Shown: one piece after another, positions 21,887-31,957 of the stretch
How positions within the stretch are numbered: position 1 is the stretch's first letter
How the letters are laid out: each line of letters opens with the position of its first letter
NCBI GenBank assembly: GCA_963556495.2
Contig: OY747702.1
Coordinates: forward strand, 134,001-198,000
DNA from: Valencia hispanica
Taxonomy: Eukaryota > Chordata > Actinopteri > Cyprinodontiformes > Valenciidae
Direction of reading: 5' to 3'
DNA: 64,000 bases
Made by a program: the position numbers and the translations under genes
Notes under the pieces: model-generated
What the model saw: only the letters and a program-made list of their open reading frames with translations
Databases searched by the model: none
What the model was told of the DNA's origin: nothing

Positions 21887-23788
21887 TGTTGTGCCACAGA
21901 TAGGTAGGTTTTGGCTATGAATAATTATGAATAATTGCTTAGGGCAATTATTAATCAGATTAATAATTTTATGTAAAAATTACCACGTTTAGGGCACCAC
22001 CTGGATTCCAGGAATATCAATAGCCAAAGTGTTCAGTCTCAGTTTATGTTTATGATTACCTGCCTGATAAGGCTGAGATAAATAAAACAATATATGAAGG
22101 AATAAGTTCTTGGCGTACCTGAACAGCAAGTTACTACACATGTAGGTGAAATAACAACAATGGTTTTCCAAAATGGAAGAGTTTATTACAACAAGAATTC
22201 ACTTTCAGTTAACATACTTTAATCAAAAAACTCACCAAACTAGTAAAACACAACTAAACTACTAAGAAAAGAATAACGATAATAAAACTCACACTCCGAA
22301 GTAAAACAGTAAAAGTGATAAAAATGCACAAAAAGAGAAACAAATAATAAATTGATAATGACGTCACAGTTCAGAATGAATATGTTTGCTCAAAGACCAA
22401 GGCGTGTATTAAACAGTGTTGGGAATAAAGCTAAGTTAGTTTTAAACTAATTGTGATTAGTTTAAGACTAATCAGCAGATTCTGGTTTGTTTTCAAACCA
22501 CCAATTCACAATGCAAAGCAGAAGTGAAGAAAAACATTGTTTGGGAGAAGCAATGTTTCATTAAACCATTTGCTGAATTAGAAATCAATAACCTTTAGAT
22601 AATTGATTCTTTTTAATAGATCGGTCACCGCAGTGATTGATCTAATTTAATATTTAGACTTTATGTTGACGTTAACGGCAGTACCAATTATGTCGATCTA
22701 ATTTAGTATTTTGACTTACCAAGAAGGCGGTCTCAAAGATGACTTAAAAGATTAGTTTAGTGTTTAAATTATCTGTTTAAAGTCGATCTCTATTTTGAAT
22801 AGCATTAACGGCAGTCTTTATTGTTCATGAGTAAAATACCATCAATGGCAGGCCCACGTGGTTCACTAGAGCATGTAGCTTAGAGCTAACTCACGTGGTG
22901 CTGCTTAAAGTCGCTCTGGATCATTTATTAAACATCAAACGAATTGATTGAACTCCGATTGAGTAACTTAGGTTGCAGGATATAAAACGACTTTCCATCG
23001 GAAACCTCGAAAATCACTGTTTAAACCTCCAGGCCGACCGGCCTTGTTGTACCCAAACAATAAATGAAATCTTACACAAAGTAACAAATCACAGTGAAAA
23101 TAAACAACCCTTAAATCTTGTTTAAACTAACCTAATCTCGCCTCTGCCCAGACAGACCTTATTGAATGATTAAAGTTCTCAAGGTTGCTCCGTAGATGAT
23201 GGGCGAAGCCAGAACAACGTTAGCTCGCAGGTTAGCCACAGCTACGGTCCGTTAGCAGTGGGAGGATTATAGCTGTTGAATTGCGGGTAGCATTAGCTTG
23301 GAACGTCGTGTCGTCCTCTTCGGCTTGCTAAACAGCGATCAGCTGCACCTCAGTTCACCGACACAGTACCTTCTCTGCAGGTTCAAGATAGCATTGTCCT
23401 AGGCTTTGTGCGGTGGGGTAACGCTCCAGTCTCGACCCGGCTCTGTGGCACTCAGTAGCTTGTCAGCGGCTCGCTTCACATGGCAGCATCTGTTCAGAAA
23501 GCAGGGCTCAGGGCGGAACAGTGGGGTTTATCTCAAAACACTGGGTTTGATTCACCTGATTGATCAGCAGTATTGTCGTCCTCGAAGTGAGTGCCTCTCA
23601 GAACTCGCATCTTTTCCCTCGCCAGCTAAGGAAGGATTGGATCTCTCCTGGCGCTGCTTGGCCGAAAGCCAGAACTGGAGAGGGCGTGAAAATCTGTGTT
23701 GGTGCCTTGTTTAACCTCTGGTCTTCTTCTCCTCCTGTCAGAGCTTGAATGTGGGTTAGCGCCACCCAATGGCTGTGTGTCCCCAACA
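21887..23788 (-). mobile_element. solo LTR, 1902 bp, with CACC target duplication
   Basis: Termini TGTTG and CAACA, flanked by CACC at 21,883-21,886 and 23,789-23,792. Homologous to the solo LTR at 14,322-15,834 but about 380 bp longer. The extra module (about 22,540-22,915) has irregular internal repeats around GATCTAATTTA and AACGGCAGT. It interrupts the LINE-B ORF1 exactly. No internal viral sequence. Confidence 0.85.
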
Positions 23789-23792
23789 CACC

Positions 23793-24060
23793 TTTTTAAT
23801 CTTTAAAAAAAAACACGTCTCTGTTTTTATCTCTGGCCCCACCCCCACTGTCGGCAGAGGAATTGGCCGTTTTAGCAGACTTACATCCCTAAATACTTGG
23901 CTCTCCTCTGCCACTGTCCTACACAATAGTTTTATAGACAATATTAAAATTTTTTGGGGCAGGAAGCACCTGTTTGGACCAGATGGGCTCCATCTTAATA
24001 AACAGGGTGCCCACAGGCTGGCATTGAGCATGCCATGCCCCCCCCCCCCCCCCCCCCGGT
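23793..24060 (+). pseudogene. LINE-B ORF1, C-terminal part with esterase block V
   Basis: Continues the ORF1 domain after the solo LTR: FISGPTPTVGRG, LNTWLSS, DNIKIFWGRKHLF and GPDGLHLNKQGAHRLAL, the Asp-x-x-His block V of SGNH esterases. The frame runs into a C19-type homopolymer near 24,040. Confidence 0.75.
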
Positions 24061-24336
24061 CTACCACACCAGCCCCAGTTGCTCTCTGCCCTCTCTGTTC
24101 CCTCCGACATATCCTGATGTACAGCTGGTCCCTGCTCCTACGAACTCACCCCTGATTTTTACAGTAACTCACATACTAGACTTGGACCTTGTTCTACATC
24201 ATTCATACCTGTTATCAGCAGAGAGCGGACTAAAAATTATAAACCGAACAAATGCAACCCCAATAATCTCAAACAGTTACCAAAAGCCTCACTTCCAGTA
24301 AATCATACAGTCACTCCATCTCCAATCACTATTAAT

Positions 24337-25143
24337 ATGGCACTTTTTAATGTTCGCTCTCTGCTGAACAAAACCTTTATAATAAACGATATGATTTTAG
24401 ACCATAATCTTCATTGTTTAATTTTAACAGAAACATGGCTGAGTGCAGATGCTCCTTGTGTTCTTACAGAGGCCTCCCCACCAAATTTTAACTTCACTTA
24501 TTCAACGAGGAGTAGCAAAAGGGGAGGCGGAACTGCTTTTATTTGTTCATCAACATTTTCTGCCAAACCTGTTTTATTTGATAACTATTTTACTTTTGAA
24601 TATAATGAAACTGTTTTTAGAAATCTTCAGATTTTATGTGTCACAGTTTATAGTCCTCCTAAAAAAAGAGTGCACTTTTTATTCAAGAACTTTCAGAGTT
24701 TTTATCACTTCTGCACAGCTCCTTTGAAAGGATCATTTTAACTGGGGATTTTAATCTACACATGGATAACCTTTTAGACCTTTTATCAACAGATTTGTTA
24801 AATATTCTGACTAATATGGATTTTAGCCAACATGTCACACAGCCGACTCACAACAGAGGACACACCCTGGATCAGTGGGTCCTCTATTGTCGACTTGGCT
24901 GTCTCTGACCACTACTGGGTGTTTTCTAACTCCAGCAGGAGACCTCTGTGAGAACTGTCAGAAAGCGTCATCTTACCCCTGAAGTGGCTGCAGGTTTTCT
25001 GGACATTTTTGAAAAGAATCCTCCGATTGTTTTACCTGCGCCCTGTGATTTTATTGTCTATGATTTTAACAGTAGGCTTCAGTCCGCTCTTGACCTGCTT
25101 GCTCCACTTAAAATTCAAAGTTTACACTGTAAAGCTGCACCGC
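24337..25143 (+). pseudogene. LINE-B ORF2, endonuclease fragment
   Basis: APE-type endonuclease N-terminus: ALFNVRSLLNKTF, HCLILTETWLSAD (catalytic Glu), SSKRGGGTAF and CVTVYSPPKK. Frameshifts and stops follow from about 24,741, but remnants such as VDLAVSDHYWVF (Asp-His pair) remain. Cut at 25,143 by the hAT-like MITE. Confidence 0.75.
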
Positions 25144-26018
25144 CAGTGGCGGCTGGCCAATAGAGGGCGATAGGGCACAGCCCCCCCAGTGTTTCCCAAG
25201 TGTTTTTGATTTTGATAAAAAAAAATATATTTTTTTTTACAATAATCACATATTCTAAGTTAATTATGTGTTTAAATTCGTAACAAAGTATCATATATAA
25301 AAATATATATCATTTTCAGAGAAAAAGCTCCCACTGCTGAGCGGCTGGGACGACAGAAAGATCGCCCCAAGCAGTGCAGCAGCCAGCCATTTACTGACAA
25401 GAAATTCGCACATGGCAACAGGAATTTATCCAATCAGCGTCGTTGATTCGGACGCTTGAAGGGCGATAGAGAAATCGCCCCAAGGCTGGTGTGAGGACGG
25501 GCAAGATATCTGGTGGTGACATTGGCAGTGGGATTTCTCTGCCACAAGGGGGCGCTGCTGTAAGAGTTAACAACTTTGTGTGTACAAATATTGTATTTAT
25601 GTTTAGTATAAGAATGCTTCAAGTTGTTAATATTGGCATTAAAATAATCAGTATTTCACATAGTACTGGTATCCAGCCATTTATGTTCAATTGTTTTGGG
25701 ATGATTATTGAAAATGACTTGATAAGCTATATGCACAGTTCCACTACTTCCTGAACTAAGTACAGCCCTTTTATTTCCTGTCTATATTGGACAAACTGAT
25801 CAATCCAGGTGTGTCTGACTTCAGTGGTCACAACAACAATGGTCAGACACACCTGGATTTATCAGTTTGTCCAATGATGTAAAACATGAAATAAAAGAGC
25901 TGTACTTAGTTCAGGAAATAGTGGAGTTGTGCACAAAGCTCAGAAAGCACAAGTTTGATTTAAAAAAAGAAAAAAAAAGCACAGCCCCACCAAGAATATT
26001 TTTCACCAGCAGCCACTG
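25144..26018 (+). mobile_element. hAT-like MITE, 875 bp, 8-bp target duplication
   Basis: The left end is CAGTGGCGGCTGG and the right end is CCAGCAGCCACTG, imperfect terminal inverted repeats. The subterminal GCACAGCCCC / GGGGCTGTGC also pairs. Flanks are TGCACCGC (25,136-25,143) and TGCACCAC (26,019-26,026): an 8-bp duplication with one mismatch, the hAT hallmark. No transposase inside, so non-autonomous. A fold-back element is nested at 25,733-25,935. Confidence 0.8.
25733..25935. repeat. fold-back element nested in the hAT-like MITE
   Basis: A near-perfect inverted repeat of about 200 bp. The left arm begins near TGCACAGTTCCACTACTTCC and passes through GGACAAACTGATCAATCCAG. The right arm mirrors it through CTGGATTTATCAGTTTGTCC to GGAAATAGTGGAGTTGTGCA. 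The short centre is ACAACAACAATGG. It could form a long hairpin. No coding content. Confidence 0.8.
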
Positions 26019-26026
26019 TGCACCAC

Positions 26027-26892
26027 CGTGGAGGAATGAAAACCTCAGAAAACTAAAGAGAAATTGTAGGGCGGCAGAGAGAAAATAGAGTTAAAGTAAA
26101 ATATACACAGATCTTCTCAAACTATACAGTAACACAGTAAGAAATTCAAGAAACGCATATTTTCCCAAAATCATCTCAGGTCATAAAAATAATTCCAAAG
26201 TCCTTTTTTCCACCATCAACAAACTTTTTAACAGTGCTACTACTGCATTTCCTAAAACCCCTTAAAAATGCTCTTTGTGAGGAGTTCGCAGTCCACTTCA
26301 GAGGGAAGGTAGACACCATCAAATGTAATATGTTATCTTCTTAGAGTAACATGGTTTTAGACAAACCAGAGTGTGTGTCTTTACCAGAGGAAACGCTGGA
26401 CAGTTTTGTCCTGGTGAAGGCTGGGACTTTTGATAAAGTTTTCTCCTCAATGAGGCCCACCACATGTGTTTTGGACCTGATTCCCACTTCCCTTTTTTAA
26501 GCAATTTTATGAATCTTTTAGGGATGACATTTTAACCATGATGAATAGCTCCCTTCAGACGGGGGTTCTTCCTGCCGGCCTTAAAGGGGCGGTAGTGAGG
26601 CCCCTGTTGAAGAAGAGCAATTTAGATTTTAATGATTTTAACAATTATAGACCGGTATCTAACGTACCGTTTTTAAGCAAAATTTTAGAAGTTTGTTTTA
26701 ATTCAACTTAATGATCTTATTAATGAACACAATGTCTTGGAGAAACTTCAATCTGGTTTTAGGGTGAACCAAAGCACAGAGATGGCCCTATTGAAGATTT
26801 TAAATGATTTTAGATTAAACTATGAGGCAGTGGCAGTGACAGTGTTGGTTCTACTGGATCTAAGCGCTGCCTTTGATACAGTAGACCACACA
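26027..26892 (+). pseudogene. LINE-B ORF2, reverse transcriptase fragment
   Basis: RT N-terminal half in several frames: PPWRNENLRKLKRNC, VLDLIPTSLF, NNYRPVSNVPF, LQSGFRVNQSTEMALLK and [13 protein letters not shown] (first catalytic Asp). It breaks off at 26,892 at the start of an AT microsatellite, so the YADD box is absent. Confidence 0.75.
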
Positions 26893-27502
26893 AAATATAT
26901 ATATATATGTATATATATATAACGTGTGTGTTTAGACATTTATGTGTAGATGTGTATGCATATATTTATAATTTCTCTAATTATTTTACTGTTATCTTGT
27001 TTTAGTGAGGATGAAGACTATATATCTCCAAGGCCTTCAACTTCTGCGCAGCCAACCAAGAAGGCAAAAATGGGGAAAGCTAAGGCAACGGCTGTCCAAA
27101 GAGATTTGCAGACACTCCAGTGGGTGAAGATGCGTGGTGCCACAGACATGAGGAGGACAGCACTCCTGAGTCTTTTAGGTTCACCCCCACGAGGCCACCA
27201 GGCCCTACATACATTTGACCAAACAGCAGCATGGTCTCCTCTCTCTCTCTTCCAACTCTTCTTCTATTGATCTGTAATTTGGACAATTATTGATAATACC
27301 AATACTACGAAAAGGAAAGAGGCTGGCAGAAAGTTCCTTTGGAATCCCCTCACTGTAACAGACTTATATGTTTTCCTATCCATCCTTATATACACTGGAG
27401 TTGTAAATGTCCACCACAGAGCTTACTGCTGGGGGGGTGAGTGGCCATATAATTTTCAATAATTATCCCGTAACACTATGCCTCTGTAACTTTGCTCTAC
27501 TC

Positions 27503-27519
27503 CACAGCTGCCTGAAAGG

Positions 27520-27605
<86 letters not shown>

Positions 27606-27622
27606 CCTTTCAGGCAGCTGTG
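27503..27622. repeat. 120-bp palindrome centred on (TA)n
   Basis: The left arm CACAGCTGCCTGAAAGGTAT and the right arm ATACCTTTCAGGCAGCTGTG are perfect inverted copies around a pure (TA)n core of about 36 units. Able to extrude as a cruciform. Confidence 0.9.
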
Positions 27623-27837
27623 TCTCTCTGTATGACATTCCAGCAGTCTGCTTGAGCATGGTGAAGCGTTGATGAGTAAGCTAAGGATGAATGCCGAGGT
27701 GACTAAAAGAATTTTATGACAGAAAAAGAGTTACAAAAACATATACAGAAACTACAAATACAACCCACAAATATATTTTTACACATATCTACACACATAT
27801 CCACACATAAATTTACTAATCTCTTTCTCATTTTATA

Positions 27838-27846
27838 GATATATAT

Positions 27847-27896
<50 letters not shown>

Positions 27897-27913
27897 TATA
27901 TATATACTGTGAA

Positions 27914-27989
<76 letters not shown>

Positions 27990-27996
27990 GGCACAA
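27838..27996 (+). repeat. interrupted (TA)n/(CA)n microsatellite
   Basis: Long TA runs interrupted by AAATATA and ACTGTGAACT and ending in (AC)n. Simple-sequence DNA. Confidence 0.9.
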
Positions 27997-28610
27997 AAAG
28001 GTGTGTACAAAATAGTTACAAAAATTGTCTATATACAAACAGTTAGAAAAAAACATTTATCTAAAATGGCTGGCAGAGCCATTAGCATTAGCACTCGCTA
28101 GTTGGGACACACCTTTCTTCCTCCGGTAGAATTCCGTTTTCCTCTTCTGACGACGAGTCCTCAACACAAACCTCCGATGAGCCATCATTCCAAGAAATCG
28201 CCAGAGCTTCTTCAGTGATGATTCTCTTCTCTTAAAGCTCCATTTTTCAAACGCAAACAAAACAATCGAAGCTGAATCATCACCTGCTCATCTGCTCACC
28301 TGATCACCTGCGCGTAACTGCATCACAGCGCTACTCCCCGAGCTGAACAAAATATCTGTGTTTAGAATTACAGAGAACTGTAATTCCAGTTTCTATTGGC
28401 CGATTTGGATGATTGACATATGGTTAGAATTGTAAGATCCTATAGAATCACGCTGACATCAGAACTTTGAAGCAGATTGGACAAAGCAAATGTTTACATG
28501 GGAAAAGTTCACAGTGCGCATGACAGACAAGGTTGAGCCTCCTCGAATCAAATGTAAAAAATAATGGCAAAGGATTACGTTTTTTTCACTTTTTCTTTTC
28601 TAAACACTAT

Positions 28611-29244
28611 TGTAAATAAAAACTTTTAAACAAGCATTGAATGAATACACAGGCCAAAAGGGGAAGGGGTTATGTGCTAAAATAATTAACTAAATGCAGA
28701 AAAGTGTTGGCACAGGATGTGACCCATGGGTCAGAAAGGAACGGTCACGATTAAATGGACAAAACTGTTAAGAACAGGATATGAGTTAGACAATGGGTCA
28801 CTATTCTCTGAAAAAAACAGAAAACATCTGTGGGTTTGGTCGTGCAACGTAGGCTGTTGAGAGATGGAAGGTTTTCTGCTTAGCAACCAAAAGGAATATA
28901 TTAAAAGGGGCTTAACCTATTAGGGACAGACTACAGGCACACTTTGCATCTATATGAATATGTATTATTAAGCTGATTGGATCCTGTAAGAGAGGCTGTC
29001 TCTCAGAATGTTTTGTAATAACTTTGTAAAGAAATAATAAGAGTTCTTTGAAGATGATTTTGGTGAGGATCTCTTCCCATGCATGCCCAAAAAATATATA
29101 TTGTGTGAATGTGTAATTCTTTTTTATACTCTGCCACAGGATAAACGAACTGGGAGAGAGGAGTTAGCAGACAGCAGGCTGGTCAGGGACTGGTAGCATA
29201 GCAGCGTGAGGCGCAGGCTTTCACTTAAAAATGTCCTCTCATCA
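28611..29244 (+). repeat. ERV1 5' LTR
   Basis: 634 bp from TGTAAATAAAAAC to CTCTCATCA, repeated at 50,211-50,858. A TATA-like ATATATTAAAAGG lies at about 28,896. It carries AAATAATAAG where the 3' LTR has a clear AATAAA within GAAATAAAAGGC, so the 5' copy has lost about 14 bp there. Confidence 0.92.
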
Positions 29245-29247
29245 ATT

Positions 29248-29268
29248 TGGTGTTTCTGCCCGGTTTCG
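29248..29268 (+). promoter_or_regulatory. ERV1 primer-binding site, tRNA-Val type
   Basis: Begins TGGTGTTTCTGCCCGG three bases after the LTR and continues TTTCG. It is complementary to the 3' end of vertebrate tRNA-Val (AAC/CAC) with one mismatch (CCGGGCAGAAACACCA against CCGGGCGGAAACACCA). The tRNA identity is from memory. Confidence 0.75.
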
Positions 29269-29276
29269 GTGGCAGA

Positions 29277-29283
29277 AAGTAAG
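29277..29283 (+). promoter_or_regulatory. candidate splice donor in ERV1 leader
   Basis: AAGTAAGT around 29,277-29,284 matches the vertebrate 5' splice consensus and sits just after the primer-binding site, where class I retroviruses place the donor for the spliced env mRNA. Inferred only. Confidence 0.4.
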
Positions 29284-30017
29284 TATTTAAAAGACATCTG
29301 ACAGTTGCCAGTGGGACAGGAGTAGCTGGTCAGCGAAATAAACACAGTAAGCAGTACCCTTTATATAAAACTGCTATATTGAACATTTCCAAAACATTCC
29401 TGTCTCATATCTAGCCTGAAGTTCCACAATTGAAAAGTATTAATAGGAAAATAGAGAATTTAAGACCAACCTTTGCTTTCCTCTGGAGGTGATCGCTCCA
29501 ACGTTAAGTCCGACGGGACTTAACGTGCAACGGTTGGACCGCAGATCGGGACACAGATCAGACCTGAGAATTGAGGACTCTCAAACCTGATCTTGTGACA
29601 GAAAACGTCGCACCGGAGTCTGGGACTCTAGGTTAGTGAAGCAAAAGGGTTAGGGAAAGTGTAGAATTTAGTAAATGTTAACATTATATGATTAAATAAG
29701 GGGGAAAATACAGGACTGCAGTGTGTGAATGTTGTGAGAAATAAATGGGAGAACAACGAATGGGAGACATTGCAGCCATTTCAAACATTAGGTTTGGACC
29801 AGCACTCGCTGCGATATTAAAGGTCTCCATAGTAGAGGTTGAAGACGGGGAATCTAAAATCCATCCAGACCTGTGATTAGAACAGTCAGTAGGATCCTGC
29901 TTGAATAAATAGTATTCAAGTAGAAGCTTGGATCTTAGGGGCTGGATGAACGCCACTAGGCATTTTCCCTAGAAACAACCTGTTTTTTATAAAAGGTGAA
30001 CGTGATATATTGTTATA
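29284..30017 (+). other. ERV1 leader
   Basis: About 730 bp of untranslated leader between the primer site and the gag start, where packaging signals would lie. No conserved element could be recognised by eye. Confidence 0.5.
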
Positions 30018-31957
30018 ATGTCAGAAGAAAAAAGTAAGTCCAGGTCTGCAGGATCTGGCAAAAGGTGGTTGACCTTAGATGAACAATTACAGAAATATCT
30101 CCAGGTTATAATTAACATGGCAGGATCTAAGAGTGAGGGAGAAAAAGCTAAGAAAAAAGCAGCAGAATAATTTAAAAAGATGTGGGAAAAGTATGGATAT
30201 GTAGAAAGTGATAGATATTGTTTAAGTCAGATGTGTTTTCAAGAGAAAAAGGTTTTTAAAGAAGAGGCAGAAAAAGCAAGTAGATTGATGGGAAGAAAGG
30301 GTAAGTTAACTACAAAAGCAGCTAAGTGGTATTTCCGTGGGGTTTGTGGACAAGGCATCGATCATCTTTGCAAAGAGGACATGCTGTCTTCAATAGCTCC
30401 TCCACCATCATATCAAGGTATTTATCCAGTAATAAAACAAGAACACAGTGATGGAGAGGCACTAGAGGTAGAGTGGGAATTTACACCCTCAAACATGGTT
30501 CAAACGCGCTCTGGTAGGAATACCACACCCAAGCCTCAGCCAGCAAAGGACCATGAGGTTCCCTTTGGGAATCGAGAGCAGAGAGAAAGAGAGGGACAGC
30601 GATCAATTTCAGGAGAAACAGCAAATTTAAACAGTCATGTGACAGAGCACCAAAGAAAGCTGATGAGGAAGAAACGGAGAGGAAGAGCTTAACTGGAACA
30701 TTAAATCTGGCCCTTCACGTTAAAGGAGGGGAATTGCGCTACACAAAAGAAGAATTAGATGTATGGAGACAAATAGTACAACACCACGATGAGGGAACTC
30801 CTAAGGAGAAGGGTGGGGGAGACGATGCAGATGATCCAGATAACTTAGAACCACCTCCTCGAGGAGATTTAAAGGGGGCTACAATGGCACCATTAATTAG
30901 TACTCGTGAAGGTGAAAGATTATACAAACCTTTTAAATTAGCAGATGTGCAGGGAATAGCCCACTCCCTCCCATCCTTATCTGAAGGAGCCAATTTGTGG
31001 CTGAGGAAGTTTGATCAGGTAATTTAGGGACAGACTTTAGCTCTAGGCGACTTCAGAGCTGTGGCTGCACAATGCATGACACTCACAGACATGCAAGATT
31101 TAGAAGCGGAAGCAGATATAGCTTGTACGGCGGATGGTGCACTGTTTACCCAATATTCCCGTGATATTTATACATGGATGCGTAGTCGATGGCCAGGAAC
31201 ACATGCTTCCAAAGTCCCCAAGTTTGTGTGGAAACCTGGGGTGTCTCCTACAGATTATATTTCTCAGTGTAAAGACAAGTGGGTAGCGTTGACAGGGGAG
31301 TACCCAGGGAGAGCGGATACAAACAGAGGTTGGTTCAGAGAAGCAGTTTTGGGAGGGGTTCCAGAATCAGTTCAAACAAAAATGAAGGAAAATCCAGATC
31401 TGCCTGGATCGGACCAGGGTAGATGGGAAGTGCACCTCACCCACTTCTTGCAAAAAGAACAGGATGAGGACTATGACAAAAAGAAGGAGAAGGGTGATTT
31501 GGAAACTGCACTGTTAAAAATGCAGCTGAAGGAGGCAGAAGTTAAGATATCAGATTTAAAAGGCAATAAAAAGGGGAAGCAACTGGTAGTGGCTACACCT
31601 ACACCTCCTCCCCCTTCTGAACCCATATTACAAACCGTGCAGTATTTGACACCACCAGCGTGCATGTATTCCCAGGTGCCCCCAATGGCCCCACCTCCAG
31701 TGTATAATCGCCAACAGTACAGGGGAGCTTACAGGGGGGCTCGTGGCAGGAGGGGCAGGGGACAGAAGGGAAGATTTCCTGGTAGAAGGTCAGACGCATG
31801 TTTCATTTGCGGACAAATTGGCCACTGGGCAAGAGATTTTGGGCGGAGCCAAGGGCCACCCACACAGGGACCCCCACCGTCTCAGCAGGGGCCACAGCAT
31901 TACGCGCCACAACCTCATCTGCCCCCCCCCCAATGGCAGGGACAATCATCTTATTGA
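30018..31957 (+). pseudogene. gag: ERV1 gag (matrix, capsid, nucleocapsid), broken
   Basis: The structural polyprotein. The ATG at 30,018 opens a basic N-terminal region; an in-frame TAA lies at 30,168-30,170. The matrix region contains the late-domain motif PPSY (30,402-30,413) within SSIAPPPSYQG, a NEDD4-type ubiquitin-ligase docking site in exogenous relatives. A TAA at 30,690 and a frameshift lead into the capsid frame, with RLYKPFKLADVQGIAHSL, an in-frame TAG at 31,025, then DFRAVAAQCMTLTDMQD. A charged coiled coil (KKEKGDLETALLKMQLKEA) precedes a Pro-rich and Arg/Gly-rich nucleocapsid. Its one zinc knuckle (CFICGQIGHWARDF) has lost the last Cys. The gag stop is TGA at 31,955. Confidence 0.85.
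31955..31957 (+). promoter_or_regulatory. gag-pol boundary stop codon (TGA), readthrough-type layout
   Basis: The frame of gag continues after this TGA, without a shift, through QCPQKSLSESGTGDP to the protease active site LVDTGA. Gamma- and epsilonretroviruses typically make Gag-Pol by suppressing one stop at this position. The bases after the stop are CAATGCCC. Readthrough itself is inferred. Confidence 0.55.

Larger units (their letters stand above)
20804..26892 (+). mobile_element. LINE-B, CR1/L2-group LINE with esterase ORF1, nested insertions
   Basis: A plus-strand LINE distinct from the L2 copies. A 5' UTR-like part is followed by ORF1 from 20,987 (cut by a solo LTR at 21,887-23,788, ending near 24,060) and ORF2 from 24,337 (cut by a hAT-like MITE at 25,144-26,018). 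The RT stops abruptly at 26,892 in a (TA)n run, so the 3' half is missing. Removing the two insertions leaves about 3.3 kb. Group assignment rests on the esterase ORF1 and RT motifs ([22 protein letters not shown]). Confidence 0.75.
26893..28610. other. AT-rich region, unassigned, with simple repeats
   Basis: Contains (TA)n tracts at 26,896-26,921 and about 27,838-27,996 and a TA-centred palindrome (27,503-27,622). A short acidic then basic coding-like segment at about 27,005-27,115 (EDEDYISPRPSTSAQPTKK) follows an acceptor-like TTGTTTTAG. A minus-strand acidic stretch (EVCVEDSSSEEENG) lies near 28,150. Acidic N-termini of this kind occur in piggyBac-type transposases, but no catalytic motif is present, so I do not assign it. 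Confidence 0.35.

Noticed and set aside
28601..28610. Target-site duplication for ERV1
   Set aside because: Left flank CACTAT and right flank GTACAA do not match at 4, 5 or 6 bp; not reported as a duplication.
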